From Chrysoperla carnea (taxonomy: Eukaryota > Arthropoda > Insecta > Neuroptera > Chrysopidae), in NCBI RefSeq assembly GCF_905475395.1, contig NC_058342.1, forward strand, positions 24,524,640 through 24,588,639: a DNA stretch of 64,000 nt, in the 5' to 3' direction. The notes under the pieces were generated by a model. It worked only from the letters and a program-made list of their open reading frames with translations. It made no database searches and had not been told where the DNA came from. Shown piece after piece: positions 12,661 to 23,722 of this stretch (the first letter of the stretch is position 1; the number at the start of each line of letters is the position of its first letter). A program made the position numbers and the translations under genes.

Positions 12661-14946
12661 CTTAAAAAAAAGACAAAAAAATATATTTCAATATATTTAA
12701 GTATAAAAGTAATATTTAAAAAAAAAAATCAAAGGAACATACACGCTTGTCACTTCTGGTCATTACAGCCAGTGTTTTTTTTTTTTTGACAAGTTTGAAT
12801 GTTTTTTTTTTATAATAATTTACTATTTAATAATAAATACGAGTAATATTATTAATAATTATAAAAAAAAAAAAAAAAAAAACAAATGCTGATTATAAAT
12901 TAACTAGAATGATTAAAAAAAATTTAATCAGCATGCCAATTTTTAAATATGTGATAACAGTAAAATAAAAAAAAAATTCTAGCTCTCAGAGACAAAGCTA
13001 AAAAAATCATTTTAGATTGAGATTATTTACATTAATTTAAAGAAAAAAAATCGTTAAAAATTTTGTAATATTAATGAGCGAACAAACAATCTTGAGTAGA
13101 TTTAGATTTGGTAGTGAATTGAACCAATTGAGATTATTTTTACGTGTTTGTTCTAAATAGAGATTGTTCTATTTTTGTTATAAGAACATAGCATTTTAGT
13201 TTACCCTTAATTAAATGCAGCAAATTAAGAAAACAATATAAGCCACTTGAGGAGTCTCTAAAGGAGTCTTTATTCAATGCACTTATCAATATTTCTGTGA
13301 ACGTAAAAAGGATGATCGCTGAAAAAAGTCACCACTAAAACGATTTCCAAATTGTTCGCCGTGTTTGCTTTGAAATTTAGTTAAATGTGAATCCCTTCTC
13401 ATAAAACTAACAAAAGGATTTGATATAACCAACTGTAGCTACTGTATGTTTGACGTCACCCAAAGCCAGCGTTTTACGTCGTTTGATGTGGCAATGAAGC
13501 TGAACCCTAACTTAACAATGCTTTAGCGCTAGCTCAGAGCATGATAATTACTAAATCGTTCTGAAAAATACTATTAAAAGCTCATGCGTATAACTTTGAG
13601 CGACATGGAGTAAAATCTATGAATATTTTTGACGTAATGCGTTATGACGTTCATCGTGGGTTGAGTTCAGTATTTCTTATATTAATGCGGTTATGATGTT
13701 GGTTTAGAGTTGATTTTAGTTTTTTCTTTTGAATACTATACATTCTCTATAACCATAAACAACTTTGACGCAATGCGTTATCATGCGGCTATCTTTGAGA
13801 TGATTTGAAAAATGCTATTCTTAAAAATAATGACTGTATGAGTTTTGAACTATGAATGGAACAAACTTGATGAAAACAATAAAAATGACGTTTATTTATT
13901 TTTTCTTTTAGACAGACAGCAGGGGTCCAAATAAATAAAATACAGATTTGATTGTTTGTACTGTGTTTGCAATAATATTACAAAATTTTTAAAATTAAAA
14001 AATACTTGAAAAAAAAAACTAACATTCAAAAAAATAATAAATTGATGAAAAAAAAAAATGAAAATTAAAAATTAGTTTAGTCTTTATACAAATAGTTAAG
14101 TAAAAATTTAGTTATAATACTTAGTAAAATTAATATATAAGTGTAATGATTAAGATACTATATATATTATAATTATATTATAATTCACAAATCAAATAAA
14201 GAAAAATATAATTTAAAAACATAATTTTATTGTTTTCGTTTAAATAAACCCGAATCTGAGTAATTGAACCTTTTTTTAAAGATAATAAAGAATTTCAATA
14301 GATATTTGAGTTGGGATCAAACATGGCGTCGACAACTTGAATTGATTTAATTTACAGCTACAAAGTTTTAAATACATCTTGAAAAAAATAATGGAAACCA
14401 TTATGAAAACTTTCGATTATTCAATATGCCTAGGGACCTTAATAGTATGAAATTTTATTATATTTGAGTCATATTTTTATAATTTTTCCTTAATTTTTAC
14501 ATGTATCCAAATTAACTAATTGAAATAATAGAAATCAGCATGACCATTGTGGTATATTTATTTGATTCCATACCAACGTTTATCTATGTCTTTATTTTAA
14601 GAATTTCCTCGACAGGGTTCATAACTTTCATAATTGAAGTAACTTCAACGAAAAATTCATAGATGGCTTTACTAATTTTTAAGCCCTATTCAAACATACA
14701 CCTAGGAGGCACATATACTTTAAATAAATATTACAGACCCGTATTAAATAAATACTACAAACATCATTTCAATCTCTAAGATAATGAATTTTTCTCATAT
14801 AATATGTGAAATCGAAAACTGAGTGAAAAATAAAAAATTATCTTCGCTCTTAAACTGCACCCATCACTTTAATCTAAACGTTTTGCATAGATATTTATCA
14901 ATTAAAAATTCTCAGTCTAATCAGCAAAGGGCTATCATACTTAAAA
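12661..14946. other. AT-rich intergenic DNA with faint internal repetition
   Basis: Long A tracts near 12720, 12860 and 13990 break the region up. Around 13540-13860 a diverged duplication is suggested by TGACGTAATGCGTTATGACG and TGACGCAATGCGTTATCATG, each beside AAAAATACTATT-like text. No gene is supported. Confidence 0.35.
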
Positions 14947-15640
14947 AACGTAAGACGTAATGAATTGAGTCAATCATAAATTAACTAGCCAAACTCTACT
15001 GAATTGAGCTAATCATAAATCAACTAGACGAACTGTAAATACTGAACCTAAATTTGGCTCTACCTTGTTCTACTGAGAACAGTATAGAGCCCTCTTGACG
15101 GATCACCTAGAGCAGTTTCTCTATTCAATATATTGAATAGCTCTAAATTAATCTAGTTAGACCAATTATTACTTCTATTTGTACATGAAAACTACTTTTT
15201 TACTCTACTTTCTTTAACTAGACTGTAGAATAAATCTACCTTGAAAGCTTTACATACTAGAGTAAGTCTGGCTTGACCAAGTATAGTTCTATACTTGAGT
15301 TATTTTACCGAGGCCAACTTTTTGAACTTCCTATAATAGTACAATTTAATTGATTCGAATTTATATTTTTGTTAAATATAAGTTATTTTAAATCAAAATT
15401 AAAAGATCGAATCACTTGAATTAAAATGTGGGTTTTAAAAACGTACTTTTTTTTAAACGTTGGCTTCGGTAAAATAACTCAAGTATAGTTAGATCAAATC
15501 AAATACATTTGTGCCTTAAACATTATTTTAGATTTAGTATAAGAAGTATCACCATCTGTTCGAACCTGATTGATAAAACGTAAGCACCTATTATTTAACT
15601 TGCTATGGATAATAATGAACACGTTTTACGTCTTACGTTT
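14947..15640. mobile_element. Foldback-type element, GTAAGACGTAA ends
   Basis: AAACGTAAGACGTAA at about 14946 is matched by its complement TTACGTCTTACGTTT at about 15625. A stronger internal pair is ATACTTGAGTTATTTTACCG at 15291 and its diverged complement at 15459-15486 (TTCGGTAAAATAACTCAAGT). A 44-bp tandem pair (AATTGAG.(C/T)AATCATAAAT.AACTAG) lies at about 14960-15040. No coding sequence. The element limits are inferred. Confidence 0.45.
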
Positions 15641-16010
15641 CTCATTTTTTGTGGTGTGAAACGGCCTTTACAATTATGTATCACTATGACAAAAAAACAA
15701 TTGATAAGCACATTGAAATAAATATCTTTTTACTGAATACACCCCGCAGTATGTCAAAATAATTTTAGATTTTACACGGGGTGATTTATACAACAAATTT
15801 TTTTTTTTACAAAAAATATTTTTTTTTTTACAAAAACTTTATAAATTTTCTACTTAAATTTTTCCTTATTGCTTTTCAAAAAAAGTAAAAACAAATAGTG
15901 AATGAATGGTTTTTGAAAAAAAATTAATTCGCTGTTAGACAAAAAAACAATTGAAACTAAAAATTAAAATCTTGAAAAACCTAAAGTGTTGGTGGAAAAC
16001 GTGAATAAAA
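15641..16010 (+). promoter_or_regulatory. Probable promoter and 5' UTR region of the PLEKHJ1-like gene
   Basis: This is the sequence between the foldback element and the start codon. It is A/T-rich with poly-T and poly-A tracts. The last ~60 bases have few T runs and end in GTGAATAAAAATGAAA, a suitable A-rich initiation context. No clear TATA box or initiator can be chosen. Its role is inferred from position only. Confidence 0.3.
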
Positions 16011-16625
16011 ATGAAATTTAACGATCGTGAATTAATTTCTGTGAGTTTACAACCAGATTCAACTATTGAAGGACGATTATGCCATCAAAAACCTCAAGGA
16101 AAAGATTGGTCCGATTGGATGAGTCAATCGACAGCGTTCAAAGATCGATGGTTTAAGTTAAAATGTAATTTTCTATTTTATTATCGAATTAACGAATCAG
16201 AAAATATCGATTACGAACAACCATTGGGTGTATTTATCTTGGAAACAGCAACGATACAATATGAAAATTTACGAAAAGTACCATTTGGTTTTTCAATTAG
16301 TTTTCGTGATGAACCTGATAAAAAGCACGTGTTCTCATGTCGATCCGAAGAAGATGTGAATCGATGGGTAGCTGCATTAAAGGCATCAAGTTACGAATAT
16401 TTGCGTACACAGTTAATTATTATCGAAAAGAAATTATCGATGCGAAAAGGCGAAGAAAATGTAAATAAAACAGCTCTTGGTGCAGCAAAACAATTAGATT
16501 GGTACAAGAAATCGAAAGGGTTTACATGTCATATTGAGGAATGTCCGAAATTGAATCCACATCGAATAGCACCAAGTCCACCAATTAATAAAATGTCGAG
16601 AGAAGTGAATTTAATTGAATTTTAA
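16011..16625 (+). CDS. PLEKHJ1: Pleckstrin homology domain-containing family J member 1-like protein
   Basis: This 204-codon frame is intronless. It encodes a small protein built around one PH domain, expected to act as a phosphoinositide- or protein-binding membrane adaptor in the cytosol. Residues 1-10 (MKFNDRELIS) match the conserved PLEKHJ1 N-terminus in style. The PH domain spans about 18-132: first strand TIEGRLCHQK, then FKDRWFKLKCNFLFYYR at 43-59, PLGVFILE at 71-78, FSISFRDEPDKKHVFSC at 94-110, and the C-terminal helix EEDVNRWVAALKASSYEYLR with the near-invariant PH Trp at 119. The 'ASYE.LR..L' ending is characteristic of PLEKHJ1. Vertebrate PLEKHJ1 is about 150 residues; the extra ~55 C-terminal residues here (basic, Pro-rich, ending NLIEF) have no assigned role. 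The start has a good A-rich context. DOT1L begins 10 kb downstream on the same strand. The family call is firm; the function is known only by domain. Confidence 0.85.
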   Translation: MKFNDRELISVSLQPDSTIEGRLCHQKPQGKDWSDWMSQSTAFKDRWFKLKCNFLFYYRINESENIDYEQPLGVFILETATIQYENLRKVPFGFSISFRDEPDKKHVFSCRSEEDVNRWVAALKASSYEYLRTQLIIIEKKLSMRKGEENVNKTALGAAKQLDWYKKSKGFTCHIEECPKLNPHRIAPSPPINKMSREVNLIEF

Positions 16626-16913
16626 ATTATTGACTGTAAATACGTCGCAAGTGTATTACGAAAGGGGATCACGGTTTAATGTCTCCATGGTTATTTTTGG
16701 TAAACAAGACCTTTTTTTTTAAATTTCAAATTTTTACTTAACATGAATGTAACTCAATATTTTCTTTTTGTGTTTAGAGGAAAGAAATGGTTGTCCATTT
16801 GCCTGGAATAGTTTTCATTTAGAAAAAATGTTACTAGTAAAATAAAAATTCCAAACTATAATGAAAAGGAGTTGATTCTGTAGAGGAGTCAGAGAATTTC
16901 ATTTGGAAAAGCA
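16626..16913 (+). other. Probable 3' UTR of the PLEKHJ1-like gene
   Basis: The sequence after the stop is AT-rich without a frame. An AATAAA hexamer at 16841-16846 is a plausible polyadenylation signal about 215 bases past the stop. A TIR element begins at 16914, so the transcript likely ends before it. Confidence 0.4.
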
Positions 16914-17420
16914 GTGGCAACCATGATCAGGTGGTCCCAGGGGCAATTCATGGAGACTACACAAGGAGATTTAACTCAAACGGAAGAATTGGAAAAGTAT
17001 GAAAAACTTTGTCAACGTAATGGTAGAAATGTTTTGAGTGTTACTTTTAGACCGAAGTGCATTGCACGAAATAAATACGAACACATACGAAATGTCCATA
17101 GAAAAGCAGGAATTAAAGATTGCTGTAGCAAAAGTGTAAGATTATAAAAAAAAAACTCAAAATAATAAGAGTAAGATAAAGATTTAAATAAGTTGTTCGA
17201 GAAGGATGGAGAAGTTCACATCAAACATCTTTTGCTATACTAGCGTCATTCTTGCCACTTTATTTAGTGCTATTTATGGTCTCTTTTTACTCCACTATCC
17301 GGTGCAAAAGGAACACCACTGATATCTTATTTTTGACAGATATTTGGTTTAATGAGTTAAATCTCCATGTGTAGTCTCCTTGGGGGAATTGCTCCATTAC
17401 CAACCGCTTAAATCTGCCAC
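16914..17420. mobile_element. 507-bp DNA element with about 60-bp inverted ends
   Basis: The left end begins GTGGCAACCATGATCAGG and the right end complements it as GTGGCAGATTTAAGC. The arms then agree over a long block containing GCAATTC and GGAGACTACACA.GGAGATTT. The interior includes GTGCATTGCACGAAATAAAT, also found at about 23112 in a second, diverged copy. The frame at 16914-17147 begins inside the left arm and is not a gene. The superfamily is unknown and no target duplication is clear. Confidence 0.6.
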
Positions 17421-17954
17421 TTACATCTTTAAATGGTTTTCCAAGATATAAACAAGAATAACCACACGGAGTAAAATAATTTAACCTCTTATATTATAAA
17501 AATTAACCTTCAGAAGCAAATCACTTTTCTGATTTCGCTTATTTTCCGTCTTTTCTTTATTTACTGTTTACATTAAACAATTTTTTTTGTTATTTCTTTC
17601 AAATATTAAGTTTTTTTCTATCTTTTTGTTAGAAAAAATATCCAAACATTTTGGAATTGATGAAATTAATATTAAAAGTAGATCGATATCCAAAAAGTGA
17701 GCATACATTAATTTTTTGCTGATTTATTTTAGGAGAGTGATCTATCATCAAAATTGAGGTTTATTTAGGCTAAGCGCAACAGGCCATAATATTGAAAGCT
17801 GTTGAACGTTATTTTATGGATGGTATACACAGAGCAAAGAGGGTTCTGGGAATTTCGAGATATTTTAATATCGGTCAAGCAAAATGATAAAAAGTATATC
17901 TCTAGAATGGAATTCTAAAGTCCTGATTCTTCATCGATATTTGGCATGTATACT
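17421..17954. other. Unassigned intergenic DNA
   Basis: AT-rich, with no coding frame, RNA gene or element ends recognised. Confidence 0.35.
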
Positions 17955-18585
17955 AATAGAAAATTTTTTAATTATATCTTAAAAACGGTCTGGTGATTTT
18001 TGATATAATCATGGAAAAGTCAGGGGATTTCAAATGACCAAATCGATCGAAACTTTGTATAAATATCAAGGTTTTATTTAGCTAGATCATCTATATTGTG
18101 CAAATATAGTTGATTTAGCAAAATAAAATCGAGGTATCTAGCAAAAATTTTCTTTAAATAGCAGATATCTGAAAGTTTTGAATGATTCCTTTCAATTGAG
18201 AGCTAGAAATTCGTGAATCCCTGGCTGCCGGGGCTGTTTTGTAGCCGTCAGAACACTTTTCATAGCTGATGGAGATTGAAAACCATCAAATTTTCATATT
18301 ATAATACCTAAAAAACGATCAGACGATTTTTGGTATAATCAGGGAAAAGTTGGGGAATTTCAAATGACCAATTCGATCAAAACTTTGTATAAATATCAAG
18401 GTTTAATTTAGCTAGATCATCCATATTGTGCAAATATAGGTGATTTTAGCAAAATTAAGTCGAGGTATCTAGCAAAAATTTTCTTTAAATAGCAGATATC
18501 TGAAAGTTTTGAATGATTCCTTTCAATTGCGAACTAAAAATCCGTGAATCCCTGGTTGCAGGCAACTTTTCATAGTCGATTGGAG
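17955..18585. repeat. Tandem duplication, two copies of about 331 bp
   Basis: Two adjacent copies share long blocks, including TTTGTATAAATATCAAGGTT, GCAAATATAG.TGATTT, GCAAAAATTTTCTTTAAATA and GTGAATCCCTGG. Landmarks are 331 bases apart (18141 and 18472). They are about 85-90 percent alike by eye. There is no open frame across them. Confidence 0.75.
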
Positions 18586-20042
18586 ATCGAAAAACATTTT
18601 CAAATGACCAATTAATTAAAACGCAAAAAATTAAAATCTCGTACAAGGAATACCGCCAGAATTCGTAGTTTTTATTAGAAAAAAATTGCTTTTGGATCGA
18701 GGTCAACCATGATAATTTGGAATCAAGTTAAAAACCGAATATAATAGTTCACAATTTCTTGAAAATGGAATAAAACTTTAACTAATCATTGGTTTAAATT
18801 TGAAAATAAATTGTCAACCAACGATGAAGTACATTGCTCAAAAAAGTGATTTCTTGATTTCCATTTGATCGGTTTATCGATTTCTAGAAGGGTTATTATT
18901 GATAGATCACTCGTCTATTTTAAATGGAGAGTTTGCTCAAATATTTTTTATAAAAAATTTATGTTTAAAAATTGATCAAATTAGTTACCAAAACTTAACT
19001 TTTCTATCAAAATAATACGAATTTAAGGACGAATTTAGGATGAAGGCAAAGAGTCCCTAAAGCAGACTAAAATTTGTATAATCTAGGATGGTGAACAACC
19101 TGGAAAATTTAGAATATTTCGATATTTCAAGGAATTTGAGTCTACGAAGAAAAGTAACAAAGATAGTTTCTAAGTTTGAAATTGAACAATTTATCGAAGA
19201 TAGTAGCGGTTGACTTAGAATTCCTTGGAAATCTCAAAATGTGTATCGAATGTACATCTCAGAGAGTAACCCATCGAAAACCACTCCAACTAGCGCTAAC
19301 TTGACACCTATTTTACGAAAATTAACTCATTGCGTTATATTTAGTTGGTCTGGGTCGAGTTAACACGGGTTGAGGTGATTTTTGGCCGTTGTTTTGGAAG
19401 CTCAATTTACAATTTTACTAGTTTGTTTACAATCTGACGGAAATTACTATATTACGTTGATAAAAGTAAGGAAATTTTGTCTGTCCCTCATTCTTGGCTT
19501 AGTATATTTCGATGTGTACCTCCTGCCCAGAAACATTGCTAAATTCGTTCTTGAGTCAAATCAATTTTCTAGATTATATAATCCACTTTTTGAAAGTGGA
19601 TCAAACTTTTGATATAAAATTTAGAACTATTTTTTATACAAAAAATACTACAACGAATTAGTTTTGTACAAATTTAGATGGAAAATTTTGTATAAGTATA
19701 TATTTTTCTATAAAGAAAATCCATGACGCATTTTCTGTTCGAATCTTTACAAACAGTCATTAATGTACCAAAAATCAAATTCGGGTCACAAAACGGAAAG
19801 ATGTATTTAAGGAAATTTAGCTGTGTAGGATAATCAACGGGAGATTTTTACAAGCTTTGAGCGGTTAAAATTTGAGTTGTGTGAATGTCGCCGAAAATGG
19901 AATTAGTTAGGAGTGATCCTAATAATTTAATGGATTTTTATGTTCTATGGGTTTATTTAACCAGTGGATGAATAATTTTCGAGATTCCGTCGAAAATATC
20001 TTTAAAATATATGATTTCGAGCAAGATCATAAAAAATATTTG
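18586..20042. other. Unassigned intergenic DNA
   Basis: Noncoding by inspection. Short frames at 19382-19612 and 19947-20138 show no recognisable domain, and the second runs into the satellite-like array that follows. Confidence 0.35.
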
Positions 20043-20960
20043 CCCTATCGTAAAACGAACTCAATTTTTGAATTTTGTGGGTCAAATTTGCCTTATAAAC
20101 TGAGTTTTATCAAATTCCGAAACAAAAAAATTTCGTGATTTTTTCCATTTTTTCTAAGGGGTACCCCTTAAGAAATTGGCAAAATATCGAAAAAAAGTTT
20201 GTGGTTCCAATTCGGATAAAATTCAGTATATAAGCTAATTTTGACCCAAAAAATACAAAAATCCAGTTACTTTAACGCTTAGGCGAGTAGTTTTCGAAAT
20301 ATTGCTAGAAATCCATATGAAATATCGTTTTTCTCAAAAACTATTACCCCGATCGTCGAATGAACACGATTTTTGAATTTTTTGGGTCAAATTAACCTTA
20401 TAAACTGAGTTTCATCAAATTCCGAAACAAAAACATTTTTGTGATTTTTTCGATTTTTTCTAAGGGGTACCCCTTAAGAAAATTGCAAAAAATCGAAAAA
20501 AATTTTGTGGTTCCAATTTGGGTAAAACTCAGTGTATAAGCTGATTTTGACCCAAAAAATACAAAAATCGAGTTACTTTAACGCTTGGGCGAGTAGTTTT
20601 CGAAATATTGCCAGAAATCCATACGAAATATCGTTTTTCTCAAAAATTATTACCCCAATCGTCGAATGAACACGATTTTTGAATTTTTTAGGGTCAAATT
20701 AACCTTATAAACTGAGTTTCATCAAATTCCGAAACAAAAACATTTTTGTGATTTTTTCGATTTTTTCTAAGGGGTACCCCTTAAGAAAATTGCAAAAAAT
20801 CGAAAAAAATTTTGTGGTTCCAATTTGGGTAAAACTCAGTGTATAAGCTGATTTTGACCCAATAAATTTAAAAATCGAGTTAATTTAACGCTAGGGCGAG
20901 TTGTTTTCGAAATATTGTCATAAATCGATCAGGAACTATTCCTCCGATCGTCGAATAAAC
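20043..20960. repeat. Satellite-like array, three units of about 306 bp
   Basis: Units begin near 20043, 20349 and 20654, marked by 'GATCGTCGAATGAACACGAT' and by AAGGGGTACCCCTT at 20157, 20463 and 20770 (spacings 306 and 307). Units two and three are nearly identical; the first is more diverged. Each unit has a 14-bp perfect palindrome around a KpnI-type GGTACC core. Other fixed landmarks are GACCCAAAAAATACAAAAAT and CGAGTAGTTTTCGAAATATTG. A diverged relative appears at about 56430-56780. No coding frame. Confidence 0.85.
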
Positions 20961-22810
20961 ACAATGTTTCTTATAAATTGAGTTTTCAAACCAGCAAAGC
21001 CAGATATAGCTTGGATAAAACTAAAAAGTTCGACTACAGGTTGAAAATAATAGCATGGTTTCATCAAATTCCTTAAATATATCTTTTCTACATGAATTCA
21101 AATCATAGACATAAATTTACTGGACTACTCAAATGGAAAAGAGATAGAGCTAAGCGGCAAATAATCTAACCGTACTACGCTTAAGTATCGCATGTTAGTC
21201 ACTATCTCTTTTCGAATACTAATTTTATGCTGTTGTAAAAGAAAGAAGTCCATTATTTTTAGGCCTATGAATAAAATAAATGTTCATACGTGGTCAATTT
21301 TTATGGAACGTACGATAATTTGAGTTTGTAATTAGTGTTTGACTAACTCTGATTCAGAAATGACTTCATTTGTTTCAATTTCGACTTGGAATTTTGTATT
21401 TCAAAATTTTTGATCCAATTTCATCACATTTTCACACTTATGAATGGCGAATCAATTAGTGTAGACGTTACCTTTAAATATCTTCAAAGAAAAATGTAAA
21501 CAGGCGTTAAATCACAAAGTCTAATCGATCAATTAATCACCGTTTTACGACGTATTATTCGATTGCCAAACCGTTCAAATATCAAATATTTCGTTATTTT
21601 CATTTACCGGAATGCTCTTACTTGCCTCACGTCAAAATACAGGTTCAAATACCAAAATGGTAGCATTTTCAAAAATAATTTCGAAACATCTTCGAATTTA
21701 GTCAGGATCTTGCCAATAATAACTGAATCGCCTTGGAAGGAATGTCGTTTTAACTAATTTTAACTGTGTTTTTCAATGTCGAAGATGAGAATAAGCCTGA
21801 ACTTGTTTATAAAAGAACTCCTCCTTAAAGGGAAACGATAAGTCACATTATTTTTCTCGAAATCTGAGAACATTCTTAAGAATTACAGAAATATTTCACA
21901 CATTTTTAATCGAATTCAAAAAAATCAATATTAATTTTGATGAATCAATTCCTGAATCAGAGTTTGTCAGTCCCATACTCCTAGTAAAAATATGCTTCTA
22001 AACTGAAGGGTGCTAAGGACTCACGTATGAACTGTAAATATTAGATTTAATTATTATTATTAAAGAAACTTGTGATTATTAGATTGTAAAAATAAATCCT
22101 GTGTACACCTTACAAAATAGTCTAATAGATGTCAGGTCAAAACCTAACGCCATTTTCACAAAATTAATTATTATAAATGGGAATTGTTTTATAAATCTCA
22201 GCAGAATAATTTTTGTGATGATGTTTGTTATCGTTAAATGTTTTTTTACATGGAAATGTTTTCACGCTTTTTTTTTTTACGTGAAATGATTGGAAATCAG
22301 TTGAAAAATCGCCTAAATGATCGAATTATAATATCGATTACGTGTGCTTTAATATCAGGGTGGCGATCAATCTGAAAAATATACAAATATAAGCGAATTT
22401 TGAGATTTTGGAAAAGTTGGAAACAGTCATTCTGAGTTTCTAGAATATCGTGTTTTACCCATTTTTGAAAAGTGGCTCAATTAGATTCTATAGTGCTTAT
22501 AAACCACTAAAAAAAAAACCTAAACCTGACCTACTCTTAGACTAGAAACTAGCTAATAAATTTTGTATATGTAACTTGTGCGCATGATTAGAAAGTCTTT
22601 TGTTTTATTTTTTATTTTTTGTGTAACTGTTTATTAAAATTGTATTTATGTGTAATTAGAATATTAACTTATTGAATTATATTTTTTAAATGAAAATTAA
22701 TTTTCTTTTCATTTTCATCCATTACAAGTAAATTCTGCATATTGTACGAATTTCGTTGACCCACAATGGTGGAAATTGATTTTTTAGGGTTTGTATAATT
22801 TTGAAATATC
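20961..22810. other. Unassigned intergenic DNA with a lone MITE end
   Basis: Mostly plain AT-rich sequence. At about 21703-21768 the text TCTTGCCAATAATAACTGAATCG followed by TTTTAACTAATTTTAACTGTG resembles the right end of the pogo-like MITE at 5519-6426, a likely solo fragment. A short hairpin pairs GGAAAAGAGATAG near 21135 with CTATCTCTTTTC near 21202. Confidence 0.35.
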
Positions 22811-22815
22811 ACGTA

Positions 22816-23300
22816 CAGTGGACCCCCGGTAATCTGACAAATGTTTTGCAGGACAGTGTCGTACTTTCGAATTTGTCGGATTACAGAGCACTGCCTAAGA
22901 CCCTTATAGTCCAGAATTTTTTACAAGAGTGCCTTGTAATCCGACAAATCACAAATCTAATGGTATGTTTCTGTATGTTATACTCTGAAGTACAAAACAT
23001 ACTTCACTGTAATTGCTTCTCAGAATATCAGAGCACAAGGAGTCAGAACTCAAACGGGAGAATTGATAAAATTTTTCAACGTAATGATCGCTAGTGTTAC
23101 TTTTGCAGCGAAGTGCATTGCACGAAATAAATACGAATGAAATAATACATAAATGTGTCATATTTTTAAAAACAAATTCGCTCCACTATTCCAGTGCAAA
23201 AGGAACACTACTGACATCTTATTTGTGACAGCTATTTGTTTACATAGAGATCAGTCTCCATGTCTAGTCTCCATGGGCTGCAGGTTTAGAAACCCCCCCC
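22816..23300. mobile_element. Composite of MITE fragments
   Basis: The sequence CAGTGGACCCCCGGTAATCT at 22816 looks like a pogo/Tigger-type terminal repeat, with an inverted subterminal match (TTGTCGGATTAC) nearby. From about 23038 onward the text matches the interior and right part of the 16914-17420 element (AACTCAAACGG, GTGCATTGCACGAAATAAAT, GTGCAAAAGGAACAC, AGTCTCCATG). The piece is diverged and incomplete. Several short frames over it have no meaning as proteins. Confidence 0.45.
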
Positions 23301-23424
23301 CAGCTGTATACGTTTTAATTCTAAGATCAAGCATAAAATTTGACAGACATTTCAGAACGGTTAGAAATTTGACAGGCTGTTGTTAACGGGTATTTCTCCT
23401 CCTGGAGACCTGGAAAACTTTTAA

Positions 23425-23722
23425 TTGCAAGGCAAACTTAGGTTAGGTTATATTGGCTGTCTACGAAGGACACACTTAGGCTATAGAGCCCCTTGTGATA
23501 CCATATATGTGTTTTACCACCTTTCCGCTGATAATTTCATTTATCAGCTCCTCAATTTTAGAAGCTGAGTGCATCTCCTTCATGCATATACCATGCACTA
23601 CACCAGCCCATCACAATTATTATTTAAATTAATTTTGTTGTGACGGCGGGTATCGAACCCGCTACCGCAAGCATACCGCGGGCGGAATTGGTTACGCCTT
23701 AACCAACCGAGCTAATAGGGCG
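23425..23722 (-). mobile_element. tRNA-derived SINE, full-length type
   Basis: Read on the minus strand, the head has an RNA polymerase III A box (TAGCTCGGTTGGTTAAGGCG) and a B box (GGTTCGATACC), spaced as in a tRNA. A unique body of about 200 bases follows, ending near CCTAACCTAAG. The anticodon region no longer folds well, so the parent tRNA is not named. A head-only copy lies at 48615-48722. Confidence 0.7.

Noticed and set aside
16914..17147. 77-codon frame after PLEKHJ1, possibly a second gene
   Set aside because: Starts in a terminal inverted repeat and is repeated with breaks at 23038-23120.
22801..23094. 97-codon frame
   Set aside because: Starts before a MITE-like terminal repeat and runs through a second element fragment.
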